Below, piece after piece: positions 45,418 to 53,646 of a stretch of DNA of 64,000 bases. Location: contig NZ_CP033969.1 of the NCBI RefSeq assembly GCF_003854935.1, positions 1,736,001 through 1,800,000 on the forward strand, given 5' to 3'. A program made the translations under genes and the position numbers. Source of the DNA: Cupriavidus pauculus. Its GTDB lineage: Bacteria > Pseudomonadota > Gammaproteobacteria > Burkholderiales > Burkholderiaceae. The notes beneath the pieces are model-generated. The model ran no database searches. It was not told the DNA's origin and was given only the letters and a program-made list of their open reading frames with translations. Every line of letters begins with the position of its first letter. The first letter of the stretch is position 1.

Positions 45418-46824
45418 ATGAGCAACGCAACAGGCAGAGAGGAAAGCGCCCCCACTCCCATCGACAAACCTTCCGGCGGCCCGCAGATCGCGGCGCCGCG
45501 TCCTGCGGGGCAAGCGCACCGGATCATCGTGGTGGGCGGCGGCGCCGGCGGACTCGAACTTGTCACGCGGCTTGGCGACAAGCTGGGCAAGTCGCGCCGC
45601 GCGCAGGTGACGCTGGTCGACCGCATGCCGACGCACATCTGGAAGCCGCTGCTGCACGAGGTGGCCGCCGGCAGCATGGACCCCAACACCCACCAGCTCG
45701 AATACGCGGCGCAGGCGCGCTGGCACCATTTCGACTTCCAGCAGGGCGAGCTGACCGGCATCGACCGCGCCGGCAAGCGCATCCACGTGGCCGCCTGCCT
45801 GGACCAGGACGGCACCGAACTGCTGCCCGCGCGCGACCTGCCGTACGACACGCTGGTGCTGGCCATCGGCTGCATCACCCATTTCTTCAACGTGCCGGGC
45901 GCGGCCGAGCATGCGATCGCGCTGGATACGGTCGACCAGGCCGAGCGCTTCCGCCGCCGGCTGATCGCGGCCTGCGTGCGGGCCCAGAACGGCAAGGGCC
46001 GCGTGGGCCAGGACGGCCGGCCGCGCGTGGACGTGGCGATCATCGGCGCGGGTGCGACGGGCGTGGAACTGTCGGCCGAGTTGCGCAACACCGCGCACGT
46101 GCTGAACGCCTACGGGCTGCACCAGCTTGACCCACGCCGCGACGTGCGTATCCATGTGATCGAGGCCGGGCCGCGCATCCTGCCCGCGCTGTCCGAGCGC
46201 GTGTCGGCCGAGACGACCAAGCTGCTGCGCAAGCTGGATGTGGACGTCTTCACGTCCGAGCGCGTGACCGAGGTGACGCACGACGCGGTGCTGACGGCCA
46301 GCGGCAAGCATATCGACGCCGACCTGACGGTCTGGGCGGCCGGCATCACGGCCCCCGGCGTGCTGCGCACGCTGGGCCTGCCCGTCAGCAAGATGGGCCA
46401 GCTCGTGGTGGGCCCGACGCTGCAGACCGAGACCGATCCCGACATCTTCGCGTTCGGCGACTGCGCCGCCGCGCCGTGGCCCGAGAAGCAGACCACGGTG
46501 CCGCCGCGCGCCCAGGCCGCGCACCAGCAGGCCACGTTCCTGTACGACGCGCTGCGGGCCCGGCTGGACGGCAAGCCGCTGCCGAAGTTCGGCTTCAAGG
46601 ATTTCGGCTCGCTGGTGTCGCTGGGCCATTTCAGCGCCGTGGGCAGCCTGATGGGTGGCCTGATCGGCGGGTCGATGTTCATCGAGGGGCTGATGGCGCG
46701 CTTCATGTACACGTCGCTGTACCGGATGCACGTGCTGGCGCTGCATGGCGCGATCGGCATGGGGCTGGACACCATGACGCACTGGCTGCGCAGCAAGACC
46801 AGCCCGCGCGTGAAGCTGCACTGA
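45418..46824 (+). CDS. ndh: type II NADH:quinone oxidoreductase (Ndh-like)
   Basis: The 468-residue flavoprotein has an FAD-binding GGGAGG at 40-45 and a second Rossmann motif IIGAGATGVELSAEL near 208-222 for NADH. It also has TVWAAGITAPGVL and FAFGDCAAAPWPE, which closes the FAD site. The C-terminal amphipathic and hydrophobic region (VGSLMGGLIGGSMFIEGLMAR to MGLDTMTHWLRSK) fits membrane attachment. It passes electrons from NADH to quinone without pumping protons. The first 34 residues form a non-family hydrophilic extension. Confidence 0.92.
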   Translation: MSNATGREESAPTPIDKPSGGPQIAAPRPAGQAHRIIVVGGGAGGLELVTRLGDKLGKSRRAQVTLVDRMPTHIWKPLLHEVAAGSMDPNTHQLEYAAQARWHHFDFQQGELTGIDRAGKRIHVAACLDQDGTELLPARDLPYDTLVLAIGCITHFFNVPGAAEHAIALDTVDQAERFRRRLIAACVRAQNGKGRVGQDGRPRVDVAIIGAGATGVELSAELRNTAHVLNAYGLHQLDPRRDVRIHVIEAGPRILPALSERVSAETTKLLRKLDVDVFTSERVTEVTHDAVLTASGKHIDADLTVWAAGITAPGVLRTLGLPVSKMGQLVVGPTLQTETDPDIFAFGDCAAAPWPEKQTTVPPRAQAAHQQATFLYDALRARLDGKPLPKFGFKDFGSLVSLGHFSAVGSLMGGLIGGSMFIEGLMARFMYTSLYRMHVLALHGAIGMGLDTMTHWLRSKTSPRVKLH

Positions 46825-46929
46825 GCCGCTGGCCGGCGGCGCGTGCGTTGCCGACCATGTTTGCTTAGAATCGACGCCGCCGCGCGGACGTCACTTGGGC
46901 GCGGCGCCCCCGATGCCCAGGAGACCCTC

Positions 46930-47805
46930 ATGCTGAAGCCCGAAGTCGAAAGCCTCGTTCCCGGTCAGACGTTCGACCGCCGCAGTTTCGTCAAGACCGC
47001 GCTGGGCTCGGCCTTCGCGGCCGCCGCGCTGCCGGTGACCGCCCAGACCATCAAGACCGACTTCCAGGGGCTGACCGCCGGCGAGGTCACCGTGCCGTCG
47101 GGCGGCTTCAGCATGCCCGTGTACCGCGCCCAGCCCGAGGGCAAGAAAAACCTGCCCGTGGTGCTGGTCATCAGCGAGATCTTTGGCGTCCACGAACATA
47201 TTGCCGATGTCTGCCGCCGCTTTGCCAAGCTCGGCTACCTGGCCATCGCGCCGGAGCTGTTCGCGCGGCAGGGCGATCCGACCAGCTACGGGACGATCCA
47301 GGAACTGCAGGCCAACATCATCCAGAAGGTGCCGGACGCCCAGGTCATGGGCGACCTGGACGCCTGCGTGACCTGGGCGGCGGCCAACGGCGGCGACGTG
47401 AACCGGCTGGGCATCACCGGGTTCTGCTGGGGCGGGCGCATCACGTGGCTGTACTCGGCCCACAGCCGGCGCGTGAAGGCCGGCGTGGCGTGGTACGGCC
47501 AGCTTGTCGGCCAGCCCAACGCGCTCAAGCCGAAGAACCCGGTGGACATCGTCGGCGACCTGCACGCGCCGGTGCTGGGCCTCTACGGCGGCAAGGACAC
47601 CGGCATCACGCAGGAACACGTGGCCCAGATGAAGGCGGCGCTGGCCGAATCGTCGAACCCGAACGCGAAGGCGTCGACGTTCGTGGTCTATCCCGACGCC
47701 GGCCACGCATTCCATGCCGACTACCGGCCCAGCTACGTCGAGGCGGCCGCCAAGGATGGCTGGCAACGCTGCCTGGCGTGGTTCCGCCAGCATCACGTGG
47801 CCTGA
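46930..47805 (+). CDS. dienelactone hydrolase family protein, putative Tat substrate
   Basis: The 291-residue alpha/beta hydrolase has a twin-arginine-like leader (DRRSFVKTAL, Arg17-Arg18, then a hydrophobic stretch to VTAQ at 36-39). The mature enzyme has SEIFGVHEHIADVCRR, the nucleophile elbow GFCWGG with Cys166, YGGKDTGI with the catalytic Asp, and DAGHAFHADY with the His. Cys-His-Asp is the dienelactone hydrolase triad. It hydrolyses enol-lactones or related esters, and the true substrate is unknown. The start is 105 bases after the ndh stop. Confidence 0.92.
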   Translation: MLKPEVESLVPGQTFDRRSFVKTALGSAFAAAALPVTAQTIKTDFQGLTAGEVTVPSGGFSMPVYRAQPEGKKNLPVVLVISEIFGVHEHIADVCRRFAKLGYLAIAPELFARQGDPTSYGTIQELQANIIQKVPDAQVMGDLDACVTWAAANGGDVNRLGITGFCWGGRITWLYSAHSRRVKAGVAWYGQLVGQPNALKPKNPVDIVGDLHAPVLGLYGGKDTGITQEHVAQMKAALAESSNPNAKASTFVVYPDAGHAFHADYRPSYVEAAAKDGWQRCLAWFRQHHVA

Positions 47806-47843
47806 CGGGGCGGGCCGCATTGGCCCTGCCGGCGCGCGGGTGA

Positions 47844-47873
47844 TTGCAAAGAGGGTGGAGAGGTACGTACAAT
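47844..47873 (+). promoter_or_regulatory. promoter for ZIP transporter gene
   Basis: TTGCAA (47844-47849) and TACAAT (47868-47873) are separated by 18 bases, the best sigma-70-like pair in the window. It lies about 70 bases upstream of the ZIP gene. The leader contains the inverted repeat GCAAC-CAT-GTTGC. Confidence 0.55.
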
Positions 47874-47943
47874 GCCGACTCTCGCGTTTTTGCAACCATG
47901 TTGCGTTAAAGCGCTGGCGTAGTCAGTCGGCGACGACTGCCCG

Positions 47944-48804
47944 GTGGTCGGGCAGGGGCCGGTCCGGGAGTTCATCATCCATTCCACGCTTTTGTACATC
48001 CTGCTGGCGGCGACGATTTCGGGCGTCGGCAGCATCCTCGGGGCCGCGCTGCTGTCGCTGACCGTGGCCTCGCGCGTGGTGGAGCGCATGGTGAGCTTCT
48101 CGGTGGGCGTGCTGCTGGCAACGGCGCTGCTGCATTCGCTGCCCGAGGCGTTCGAGTCCGGCGCCGACCCGCGCGCGCTGTTCGGCACGCTGCTGGCCGG
48201 GCTGCTGGGGTTCTTTCTGCTGGAAAAGATCTCGCTGCTGCGCCACTCGCACCACCACGAGGGCGACGGGCACCATCACCACCACGGCCACGACCGCGAG
48301 GAAGCCGGCCGCAGCGGCCTGACCATCCTGGTGGGCGACACCTTCCACAACTTTGCCGATGGCATCGTGATCGCGGCGGCGTTCCTGGCCGATCCGCATA
48401 TCGGCATCGTGACCGCGCTGGCCATTGCCGCGCACGAGATTCCGCAGGAGGTGGGCGACTTCATCGTGCTGCTGAACGCCGGCTTCTCGAAGGCGCGGGC
48501 GTTCGCGTTCAACCTGCTGTCGAGCCTGGCGGCCATCCTGGGCGGCATCGTCGGCTATTTCCTGCTGGACCAGCTGACGGCCTGGATTCCGTACGTGCTG
48601 GTGATTGCGTCCAGCAGCTTCGTCTACATCGCCGTCAGCGACCTGATGCCGCAGATGCAGCGCCGGCCGCGCCTGAAGGAATCGGCCGTGCAGGTGGTGC
48701 TGGTGGCGGCGGGCATCGCGGCCATCGTCTTCATCACCAATGGCGTGCACGAGCAGCACGCCCATCGCCACTCGCAGACCGGCACCGAAGCGGCGTCGAA
48801 CTGA
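47944..48804 (+). CDS. ZIP family metal transporter
   Basis: The protein is about 286 residues with eight expected membrane spans. A His-rich cytosolic loop (HSHHHEGDGHHHHHGHD) lies between spans 3 and 4. The metal-binding motifs are GDTFHNFADGIVIAAAF in span 4 and AIAAHEIPQEVGDF in span 5. ZIP proteins bring zinc or other divalent metals into the cytosol. The start is uncertain: GTG 47944 is the only conventional upstream codon but lacks a ribosome site, and GGGAG at 47966-47970 points to an unusual codon near 47974. Confidence 0.9.
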   Translation: MVGQGPVREFIIHSTLLYILLAATISGVGSILGAALLSLTVASRVVERMVSFSVGVLLATALLHSLPEAFESGADPRALFGTLLAGLLGFFLLEKISLLRHSHHHEGDGHHHHHGHDREEAGRSGLTILVGDTFHNFADGIVIAAAFLADPHIGIVTALAIAAHEIPQEVGDFIVLLNAGFSKARAFAFNLLSSLAAILGGIVGYFLLDQLTAWIPYVLVIASSSFVYIAVSDLMPQMQRRPRLKESAVQVVLVAAGIAAIVFITNGVHEQHAHRHSQTGTEAASN

Positions 48805-48813
48805 CGCCGCCGT

Positions 48814-48837
48814 GCCGGCTCAGGTGCCGGCTCAGGT
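48814..48837. repeat. 12-base tandem duplication at sseA 3' end
   Basis: GCCGGCTCAGGT occurs twice in direct succession. The second copy overlaps the last codons and stop of sseA. It looks like a small slippage duplication. Confidence 0.7.
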
Positions 48838-49692
48838 GCCGGTACCGGTGGCCACCGGCCGCTGCGGGTCGGCGCACCATTCGCTCCACGACCCCGGGTA
48901 CAGCGCCGCATCGGTCAGGCCGGCCACTTCCATCGCCAGGAGGTTGTGGCAGGCCGTGACGCCCGAGCCGCACTGCATGACCGTTTGCGCCGGCGCCTTG
49001 CCGCCGAAGACCTGGCCGAACTCGGCGCGGAGCTGGTCGGCGGGCTTGAAGCGGCCGTCCGGGCCCAGGTTGTCCTTGAAGAAGCGGTTGGCGGCGCCGG
49101 GGATATGGCCGCCGACCGGGTCGAGCGTCTCGTTCTCGCCGCGGAAGCGGTCGGCCGCGCGGGCATCGACGACCAGCAGCGACGGCTGCGCGAGGTTGTC
49201 GACCAGCGTGGCGGCATCGACGGTACGCACCAGCGACGTCCGGCGCGTCAGGCTGCCGCCGGCGTCCGGATCGGGCGTCGTGCCTGGTTCCAGGGGCAGT
49301 CCGGCGGCCAGCCAGGCAGCCTTGCCGCCATCGAGCACGGCCACGGCGCCGTGGCCCACCCAGCGCATCAACCACCAGAGCCGGGCCGCGTACATGCTGC
49401 CCTGCGCGTCGTAGGCCACGACCAGCGCATCGTCATCGACGCCCAGCGCGCGCATCCGCGCCACGAACATCTCGGCATCGGGCAGCGGGTGCCGACCGTT
49501 GAAGCCCGTCCTGGGGCCCGACAGTTCGTTGTCCAGGTGCAGGTAGAAGGCGCCCGGAAGATGTTCCTGCTGGTACATCTCGCGGCCGGCGGCCGGGTTG
49601 GTCAGGTCGAACGAGCAGTCGACGACGACAACCGGCCGGCCCTGTTGCCGCAGGTCATGGAGTTCGGTGGCGGAGATCAGCGGAGATGGCAT
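48832..49692 (-). CDS. sseA: thiosulfate/3-mercaptopyruvate sulfurtransferase (two-domain rhodanese)
   Basis: The 286-residue protein has two rhodanese domains. The N-terminal one is inactive (Asp95 in VVAYDAQGSM at the Cys position), while the C-terminal one carries the active Cys241 in the CGSGVTA loop. That loop type is characteristic of 3-mercaptopyruvate sulfurtransferases. The enzyme moves sulfane sulfur to thiophilic acceptors in the cytosol. A GRHPLPDAE linker and the HIPGAANRFFKDNL segment fit the family. It ends next to a 12-base tandem repeat that duplicates its stop codon. Confidence 0.93.
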   Translation of the reverse strand: MPSPLISATELHDLRQQGRPVVVVDCSFDLTNPAAGREMYQQEHLPGAFYLHLDNELSGPRTGFNGRHPLPDAEMFVARMRALGVDDDALVVAYDAQGSMYAARLWWLMRWVGHGAVAVLDGGKAAWLAAGLPLEPGTTPDPDAGGSLTRRTSLVRTVDAATLVDNLAQPSLLVVDARAADRFRGENETLDPVGGHIPGAANRFFKDNLGPDGRFKPADQLRAEFGQVFGGKAPAQTVMQCGSGVTACHNLLAMEVAGLTDAALYPGSWSEWCADPQRPVATGTGT

Positions 49693-49776
49693 GGAGAACC
49701 CGTGTCGGTAAGGAAAAGTGCGCCGACAATGCTACACCGCAACGGCCTGGACAGCCCGGACGGCCCGCGCAGCCGG

Positions 49777-50697
49777 TCACACCTCGGGATGCACTTCCGC
49801 CTCGGGCGACTTGACCGGCGTGGCCGGGGTGGGATGCTTGTCGGTGTCGCGGGCGCGCGTGAGCGTGGTGGCGATGCCGCTGGCCACGATCAGCGCCATG
49901 CCAAGCCAGGACACCCAGTTCAACTGGTCGTTCCAGACCAGGATGCCCCACAGGCTGGAGAACACGATGCCCGCGTACTGCAGGTTGGCGGTCAGCAGCG
50001 TATTGCCGCGCTTGTAGGCGCGCGTCATCGACGTCTGGCCCAGCGTGGCCAGGATGCCGATGGCCAGCAGCAGGCCCACGCCGTGCCAGGTATGGGTGCT
50101 CAGGCCCGTGAACAGCATCCAGACCAGCCCGCAGACCAGCCCGACCCCCGAGAAATAGAACACGATGCGGCCTTCGGGCTCGCCAAGCTGCCCCAGTTGC
50201 CGGACTTCGACATAGGCCAGCGCCGTGAACACGCCCGAGACCAGCCCGATCATGCCGCCGGCCAGTTGGTCCTTGCCCACCGACGGCTGCAGCAGGCAGA
50301 TGACCCCGGCAAACGACAGCAGGATGGCGCCGATCAGCTTCTTGTCGGCCGCCCCGGCGGTACCGGCCAGCGCGGCGCCGGCGCCCAGGATCAGCGCGAT
50401 CCAGACCGGCGACATGTAGTTCAGCGTCATCGCCGTGGCCAGCGGCAGCAGCGTGATCGACGTGAACCAGAGCAGCAGGGCGGTCACCCCGAAGAGGCTG
50501 CGCTTGATGTGCGTGACCATGTGCGGCGTGCGCACCGACACACCCTGCGAGCGCAGCAGCACCCACATGATCGTCACGCCAATCAGGCTGCGGTAGAACA
50601 CGATCTCGCCAGTGGTGTATTGCTCGGACGCCAGCTTGACCCCCACCCCCATCAACGAAAAGGCGAAGGCGGCGAACAACATCCAGAGCGATTGCAT
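49777..50697 (-). CDS. EamA/DMT family transporter
   Basis: The 306-residue protein has ten expected membrane spans in two EamA repeats. The first begins MQSLWMLFAAFAFSLMGVGVKLA with FYRSLIGV, and the second begins GMIGLVSGVFTALAYVEVRQLG and includes LATLGQTSMTRAYKRGNTLL. Drug/metabolite transporters of this type mostly export metabolites. The cargo is unknown. The C-terminal 30 residues are hydrophilic. The start MQSLWM is the family N-terminus; the longer frame is not. Confidence 0.92.
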   Translation of the reverse strand: MQSLWMLFAAFAFSLMGVGVKLASEQYTTGEIVFYRSLIGVTIMWVLLRSQGVSVRTPHMVTHIKRSLFGVTALLLWFTSITLLPLATAMTLNYMSPVWIALILGAGAALAGTAGAADKKLIGAILLSFAGVICLLQPSVGKDQLAGGMIGLVSGVFTALAYVEVRQLGQLGEPEGRIVFYFSGVGLVCGLVWMLFTGLSTHTWHGVGLLLAIGILATLGQTSMTRAYKRGNTLLTANLQYAGIVFSSLWGILVWNDQLNWVSWLGMALIVASGIATTLTRARDTDKHPTPATPVKSPEAEVHPEV

Positions 50698-50812
50698 GGC
50701 GGAAACCGGGGCGAGAAAGGTGTAAGGGGGCGAAGGGAGGGGCAAAACCGAAAATCGTTGTATCGGCAACGATTAAGTGGCGATTCTATCAGTGCTTTGC
50801 CGGCCGCTCCAA

Positions 50813-50842
50813 TGCAAAACGGACCGTTTTCACGGTCCGTTT
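50813..50842 (-). terminator. Rho-independent terminator for Rieske oxygenase gene
   Basis: A ten-base perfect stem (AAACGGACCG at 50817-50826 with 50833-50842) has a six-base loop and, read on the minus strand, runs into TTTTGC. Confidence 0.8.
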
Positions 50843-50892
50843 CTCGTCGTCCACAGCGGCGGCGGGCGGCTGGTGCCCGTCATTGCGGCGGC

Positions 50893-51999
50893 TCAGCGCT
50901 TGTTGTAGTCCATCGCGCGCCGGTACCACTCGTGGAAGTGCTGCATGCCGTCTTCCATCGGCGACTGGTACGGGCCGGTCTCGCTGATGCCGCGCTTCAT
51001 CAGCGCCAGGCGGCCGGCGTCCATGCGCTCGGCGATCTCGTCGTCCTCGATGCACGTCTCCATATAGGCGGCGCGCTCGGCCTCGACGAACTCGCGCTCG
51101 AACAGCACGATTTCCTCGGGGTAGTAGAACTCCACGACGTTGCGCGTCTTGCGCGGGCCCAGCGGGTGCAGCGTGGAGATGCAGAGCACGTTCGGGTACC
51201 ACTCCACCATGATGTTGGGGTAGTAAGTCAGCCAGATCGCGCCGTGCTTGGGCAGCTTGCCGTTGTTGAAGCGCAACACTTCGTCGTGCCACTTCTGGTA
51301 CGTCTGGCTGCCCGGGCGCTGCAGGCCCTTGTGCAGGCCCACGGTCTGCACGCTGTACTGCTCGCCGAACTCCCACTTCAGGTCGTCGCACGACACGAAG
51401 CTGCCCAGCCCCGGGTGGAACGGCACGACGTGGTAGTCCTCCAGATAGACCTCGATGAAGGTCTTCCAGTTGTAGTTGCACTCGTGGACTTCCACGTGGT
51501 CGAGCATGTACCCGTCGAAATTCAGGTCCTCGGCCACGCCCATGCGCGCCAGGTCGGCGCGGACGTCGCGCTGGCCCTCGAACAGCATGCCGTTCCAGTT
51601 CTGCAGCGGCGACCGGTTCAGGCGCACGCAGGGCTGCTCGGCAAAATGCGGCGCGCCCAGCAGTTCGCCCTGCAGGTCGTAGGTCCAGCGGTGCAGCGGG
51701 CAGACGATGTTCTTGGCGTTGCCGCGGCCGTTCATCATGATGGCCTGGCGGTGGCGGCAGACGTTGGAGAGCAGTTCGATGCCGTCCGGGTTGCGCACCA
51801 GCATGCGGCCCTCGTCCTCGGCGGCCAGCGTCTGGAAGTCGCCGGTCTCCGGCACCATCAGCGCGTGGCCGACGTAGCCCGGGCCCTTGCGGAACAGCAG
51901 TTCGAGTTCTTGTTGATGCAGCGCCTCATCGAAATAGACGTCGACGGGCAACTGCGAATCAGCCGGCGCGAGCTTGAGCGCGGTGCTGAGATTGGACAT
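50893..51999 (-). CDS. Rieske-type aromatic-ring-hydroxylating oxygenase, alpha subunit
   Basis: The 368-residue protein has a Rieske [2Fe-2S] domain with Cys81, His83, Cys100 and His103 in CRH and CPLH. The catalytic domain has NWKTFIEVYLEDYHVVPFHPGL, where His190 and His195 are expected mononuclear iron ligands. That segment also resembles trimethylamine-type (choline, carnitine, glycine betaine) monooxygenases. No reductase, ferredoxin or small subunit gene is adjacent, so electrons must come from elsewhere. The ATG at 51999 has GGAG upstream. The gene is single and terminated. Confidence 0.92.
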   Translation of the reverse strand: MSNLSTALKLAPADSQLPVDVYFDEALHQQELELLFRKGPGYVGHALMVPETGDFQTLAAEDEGRMLVRNPDGIELLSNVCRHRQAIMMNGRGNAKNIVCPLHRWTYDLQGELLGAPHFAEQPCVRLNRSPLQNWNGMLFEGQRDVRADLARMGVAEDLNFDGYMLDHVEVHECNYNWKTFIEVYLEDYHVVPFHPGLGSFVSCDDLKWEFGEQYSVQTVGLHKGLQRPGSQTYQKWHDEVLRFNNGKLPKHGAIWLTYYPNIMVEWYPNVLCISTLHPLGPRKTRNVVEFYYPEEIVLFEREFVEAERAAYMETCIEDDEIAERMDAGRLALMKRGISETGPYQSPMEDGMQHFHEWYRRAMDYNKR

Positions 52000-52348
52000 T
52001 ATCCCCACTCCCTATGACAGGCGAAAGCAGTGAACAACCCAACCATCGAAATAGGAATCGATTTGGGAAACCGTGTCAGACGAGCGAAACCGGAGCCGGT
52101 TCCCCGCCCTGAGGCAGAGAAAAATGCGTCCTGGACGCAACGGATCTGAACTCGCCGACGAGCCGGGGATTGTACCCGAGCCCAAAAATTAAGGGACTGA
52201 TTTTTTTGACTTTTTAGCGAAAAAGTCGACCCGGGTCGTCACGGAGGTGCCCCTTCGGGCGCATTCGGAAAGACGACCCGGGCGCACACGTCACTTCCCT
52301 GTCACGGGCACCGGTTATGTGGCGTATCCGCACGCCGGCCATCCGCCC

Positions 52349-52357
52349 TGTGGATAA
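52349..52357 (-). promoter_or_regulatory. perfect DnaA-box sequence
   Basis: TGTGGATAA is the exact complement of the consensus DnaA box TTATCCACA. It is a single copy, 65 bases upstream of xseB, and no cluster of further boxes is seen nearby. A regulatory DnaA site or chance are both possible. Confidence 0.4.
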
Positions 52358-52388
52358 CACTGTTCTGCGGCCCGGCCCTGGTTTGGCG

Positions 52389-52394
52389 TAAAAT
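52389..52394 (+). promoter_or_regulatory. putative -10 box of the xseB-ispA-dxs operon
   Basis: TAAAAT lies 28 bases before the xseB ATG in the context GGCGTAAAATCCC, similar to the folE2 candidate at 55724. No clear -35 is seen. Confidence 0.4.
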
Positions 52395-52421
52395 CCCGAA
52401 TTCCCCTGAACAAGGCCCGAC

Positions 52422-52721
52422 ATGCCAAGAACGACGACCGCCCCGGTCCAGCCCGACGATACGCCGTCCGCCAGCGTGCCGCCGGCTTCCTACGAGGCCG
52501 CGATGGCCGAGCTGGAAACGCTGGTGGCGAGCATGGAAAGCGGCGAGCTGCCGCTGGAGGCGTCGCTGGCCGCTTACCGCCGGGGCGCCGAACTCGTCCG
52601 CTTCTGCCAGCAGAGCCTGGAGCGCGTGGCCCAGCAGGTCAAGGTACTGGAAGGCGACGCCCTGAAGCCGCTGGCCGGCGAATCCCGTCCCGACAACAAT
52701 AACGGCGCAGACTTCGAATGA
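52422..52721 (+). CDS. xseB: exodeoxyribonuclease VII small subunit
   Basis: The 99-residue protein has the XseB core SYEAAMAELETLVASMESGELPLEASLAAYRRGAELVRFC, a helical hairpin, followed by an acidic, disordered tail. XseB multimers bind XseA to form the nuclease that degrades single-stranded DNA. The xseA gene is not in this window. The stop overlaps the ispA start (ATGA), and the xseB-ispA-dxs order is a common proteobacterial operon. Confidence 0.95.
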   Translation: MPRTTTAPVQPDDTPSASVPPASYEAAMAELETLVASMESGELPLEASLAAYRRGAELVRFCQQSLERVAQQVKVLEGDALKPLAGESRPDNNNGADFE

Positions 52722-53602
52722 GTGATTTCGCTACCTGGATGCGGGCGCAGGGCGCCCGGACCGAGGCTGCCCTGGACGCGGCCCTCCCGTCCACGGACAC
52801 AATTCCCCACACCTTGCATGAAGCCATGCGCTATGCTGTCCTCGGCGGTGGCAAGCGGGTGCGCCCGCTGCTGGTCCACGCTGCGGGCGAGGTGGCGGAT
52901 GCGCCATCCGAGGCTTGCGACGCGGCCGCCTGCGCCGTCGAGATGATCCACGCCTACTCGCTGGTCCACGACGACATGCCGTGCATGGACGACGACGACC
53001 TGCGCCGCGGCCGGCCGACGGTCCACAAGGCCTACGACGAAGCCACGGCACTGCTGGTGGGCGATGCGCTGCAGACGCAGGCGTTCATCGTGCTGGCGCA
53101 GACGCCCGCGCTGGGCGCCGAGGCGCGGCTGAAGCTGGTGGCCGAGCTGGCCACGGCGTCCGGATCGGTGGGCATGTGCGGCGGGCAGGCGATCGACCTG
53201 CAGAACGTGGGCCAGTCCATGACCCGCGACGCGCTGGAAGGCATGCACCGCATGAAGACCGGTGCGCTGCTGCGCGCCAGCGTGCGCATGGGCGCCCTGT
53301 GCGGCAGCATCGACGCGGCCGGGCTGGCCGCGCTGGACCGGTATGCGGCGGCCGTGGGATTGGCGTTCCAGGTCGTGGACGATATTCTCGACGTGACCGC
53401 CGACACGGCGACGCTCGGCAAGACCGCCGGGAAGGATGCCGCCAACGACAAGCCGACCTACGTGTCGCTGCTTGGTCTGGATGCTGCACGCGAGCTGGCC
53501 GCCCAGCTTCGCACCGACGCCCACGAGGCGCTGGCGGGATTTGGCGCACGCGCCGGCCGGCTGGCCGAACTGGCCGACCTGATCGTGCTGCGCTCGAACT
53601 GA
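52718..53602 (+). CDS. ispA: farnesyl diphosphate synthase
   Basis: The 294-residue trans-prenyltransferase has the chain-length region [16 protein letters not shown]. The first Asp-rich motif is [10 protein letters not shown] from Asp85, with the two-residue insertion typical of type II FPP synthases. The second is the DDILDVT motif after GLAFQVV. It condenses isopentenyl diphosphate units to C15 farnesyl diphosphate for quinone and undecaprenyl synthesis. It is translationally coupled to xseB and lies 44 bases before dxs. Confidence 0.95.
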   Translation: MSDFATWMRAQGARTEAALDAALPSTDTIPHTLHEAMRYAVLGGGKRVRPLLVHAAGEVADAPSEACDAAACAVEMIHAYSLVHDDMPCMDDDDLRRGRPTVHKAYDEATALLVGDALQTQAFIVLAQTPALGAEARLKLVAELATASGSVGMCGGQAIDLQNVGQSMTRDALEGMHRMKTGALLRASVRMGALCGSIDAAGLAALDRYAAAVGLAFQVVDDILDVTADTATLGKTAGKDAANDKPTYVSLLGLDAARELAAQLRTDAHEALAGFGARAGRLAELADLIVLRSN

Positions 53603-53646
53603 ACTGACAAGCCGGACACCGAGAATCCGGCGGCCGAACGGACACC

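Larger units (their letters stand above)
52000..52421. other. 422-base structured intergenic region
   Basis: There is no credible gene in this gap between the divergent Rieske and xseB genes. It holds an eight-base hairpin (GACTTTTT at 52208-52215 with 52220-52227) after a run of seven T. It also holds an 11-base inverted repeat (52230-52240 with 52272-52282) enclosing a second short hairpin, a perfect DnaA box and the xseB -10 candidate. The AT-rich stretch 52188-52227 is atypical for this genome. Confidence 0.6.

Noticed and set aside
48249-48300. CAC/CAT-rich stretch within the ZIP gene, which looks like a simple repeat
   Set aside because: It encodes the His-rich cytosolic loop normal for ZIP transporters.
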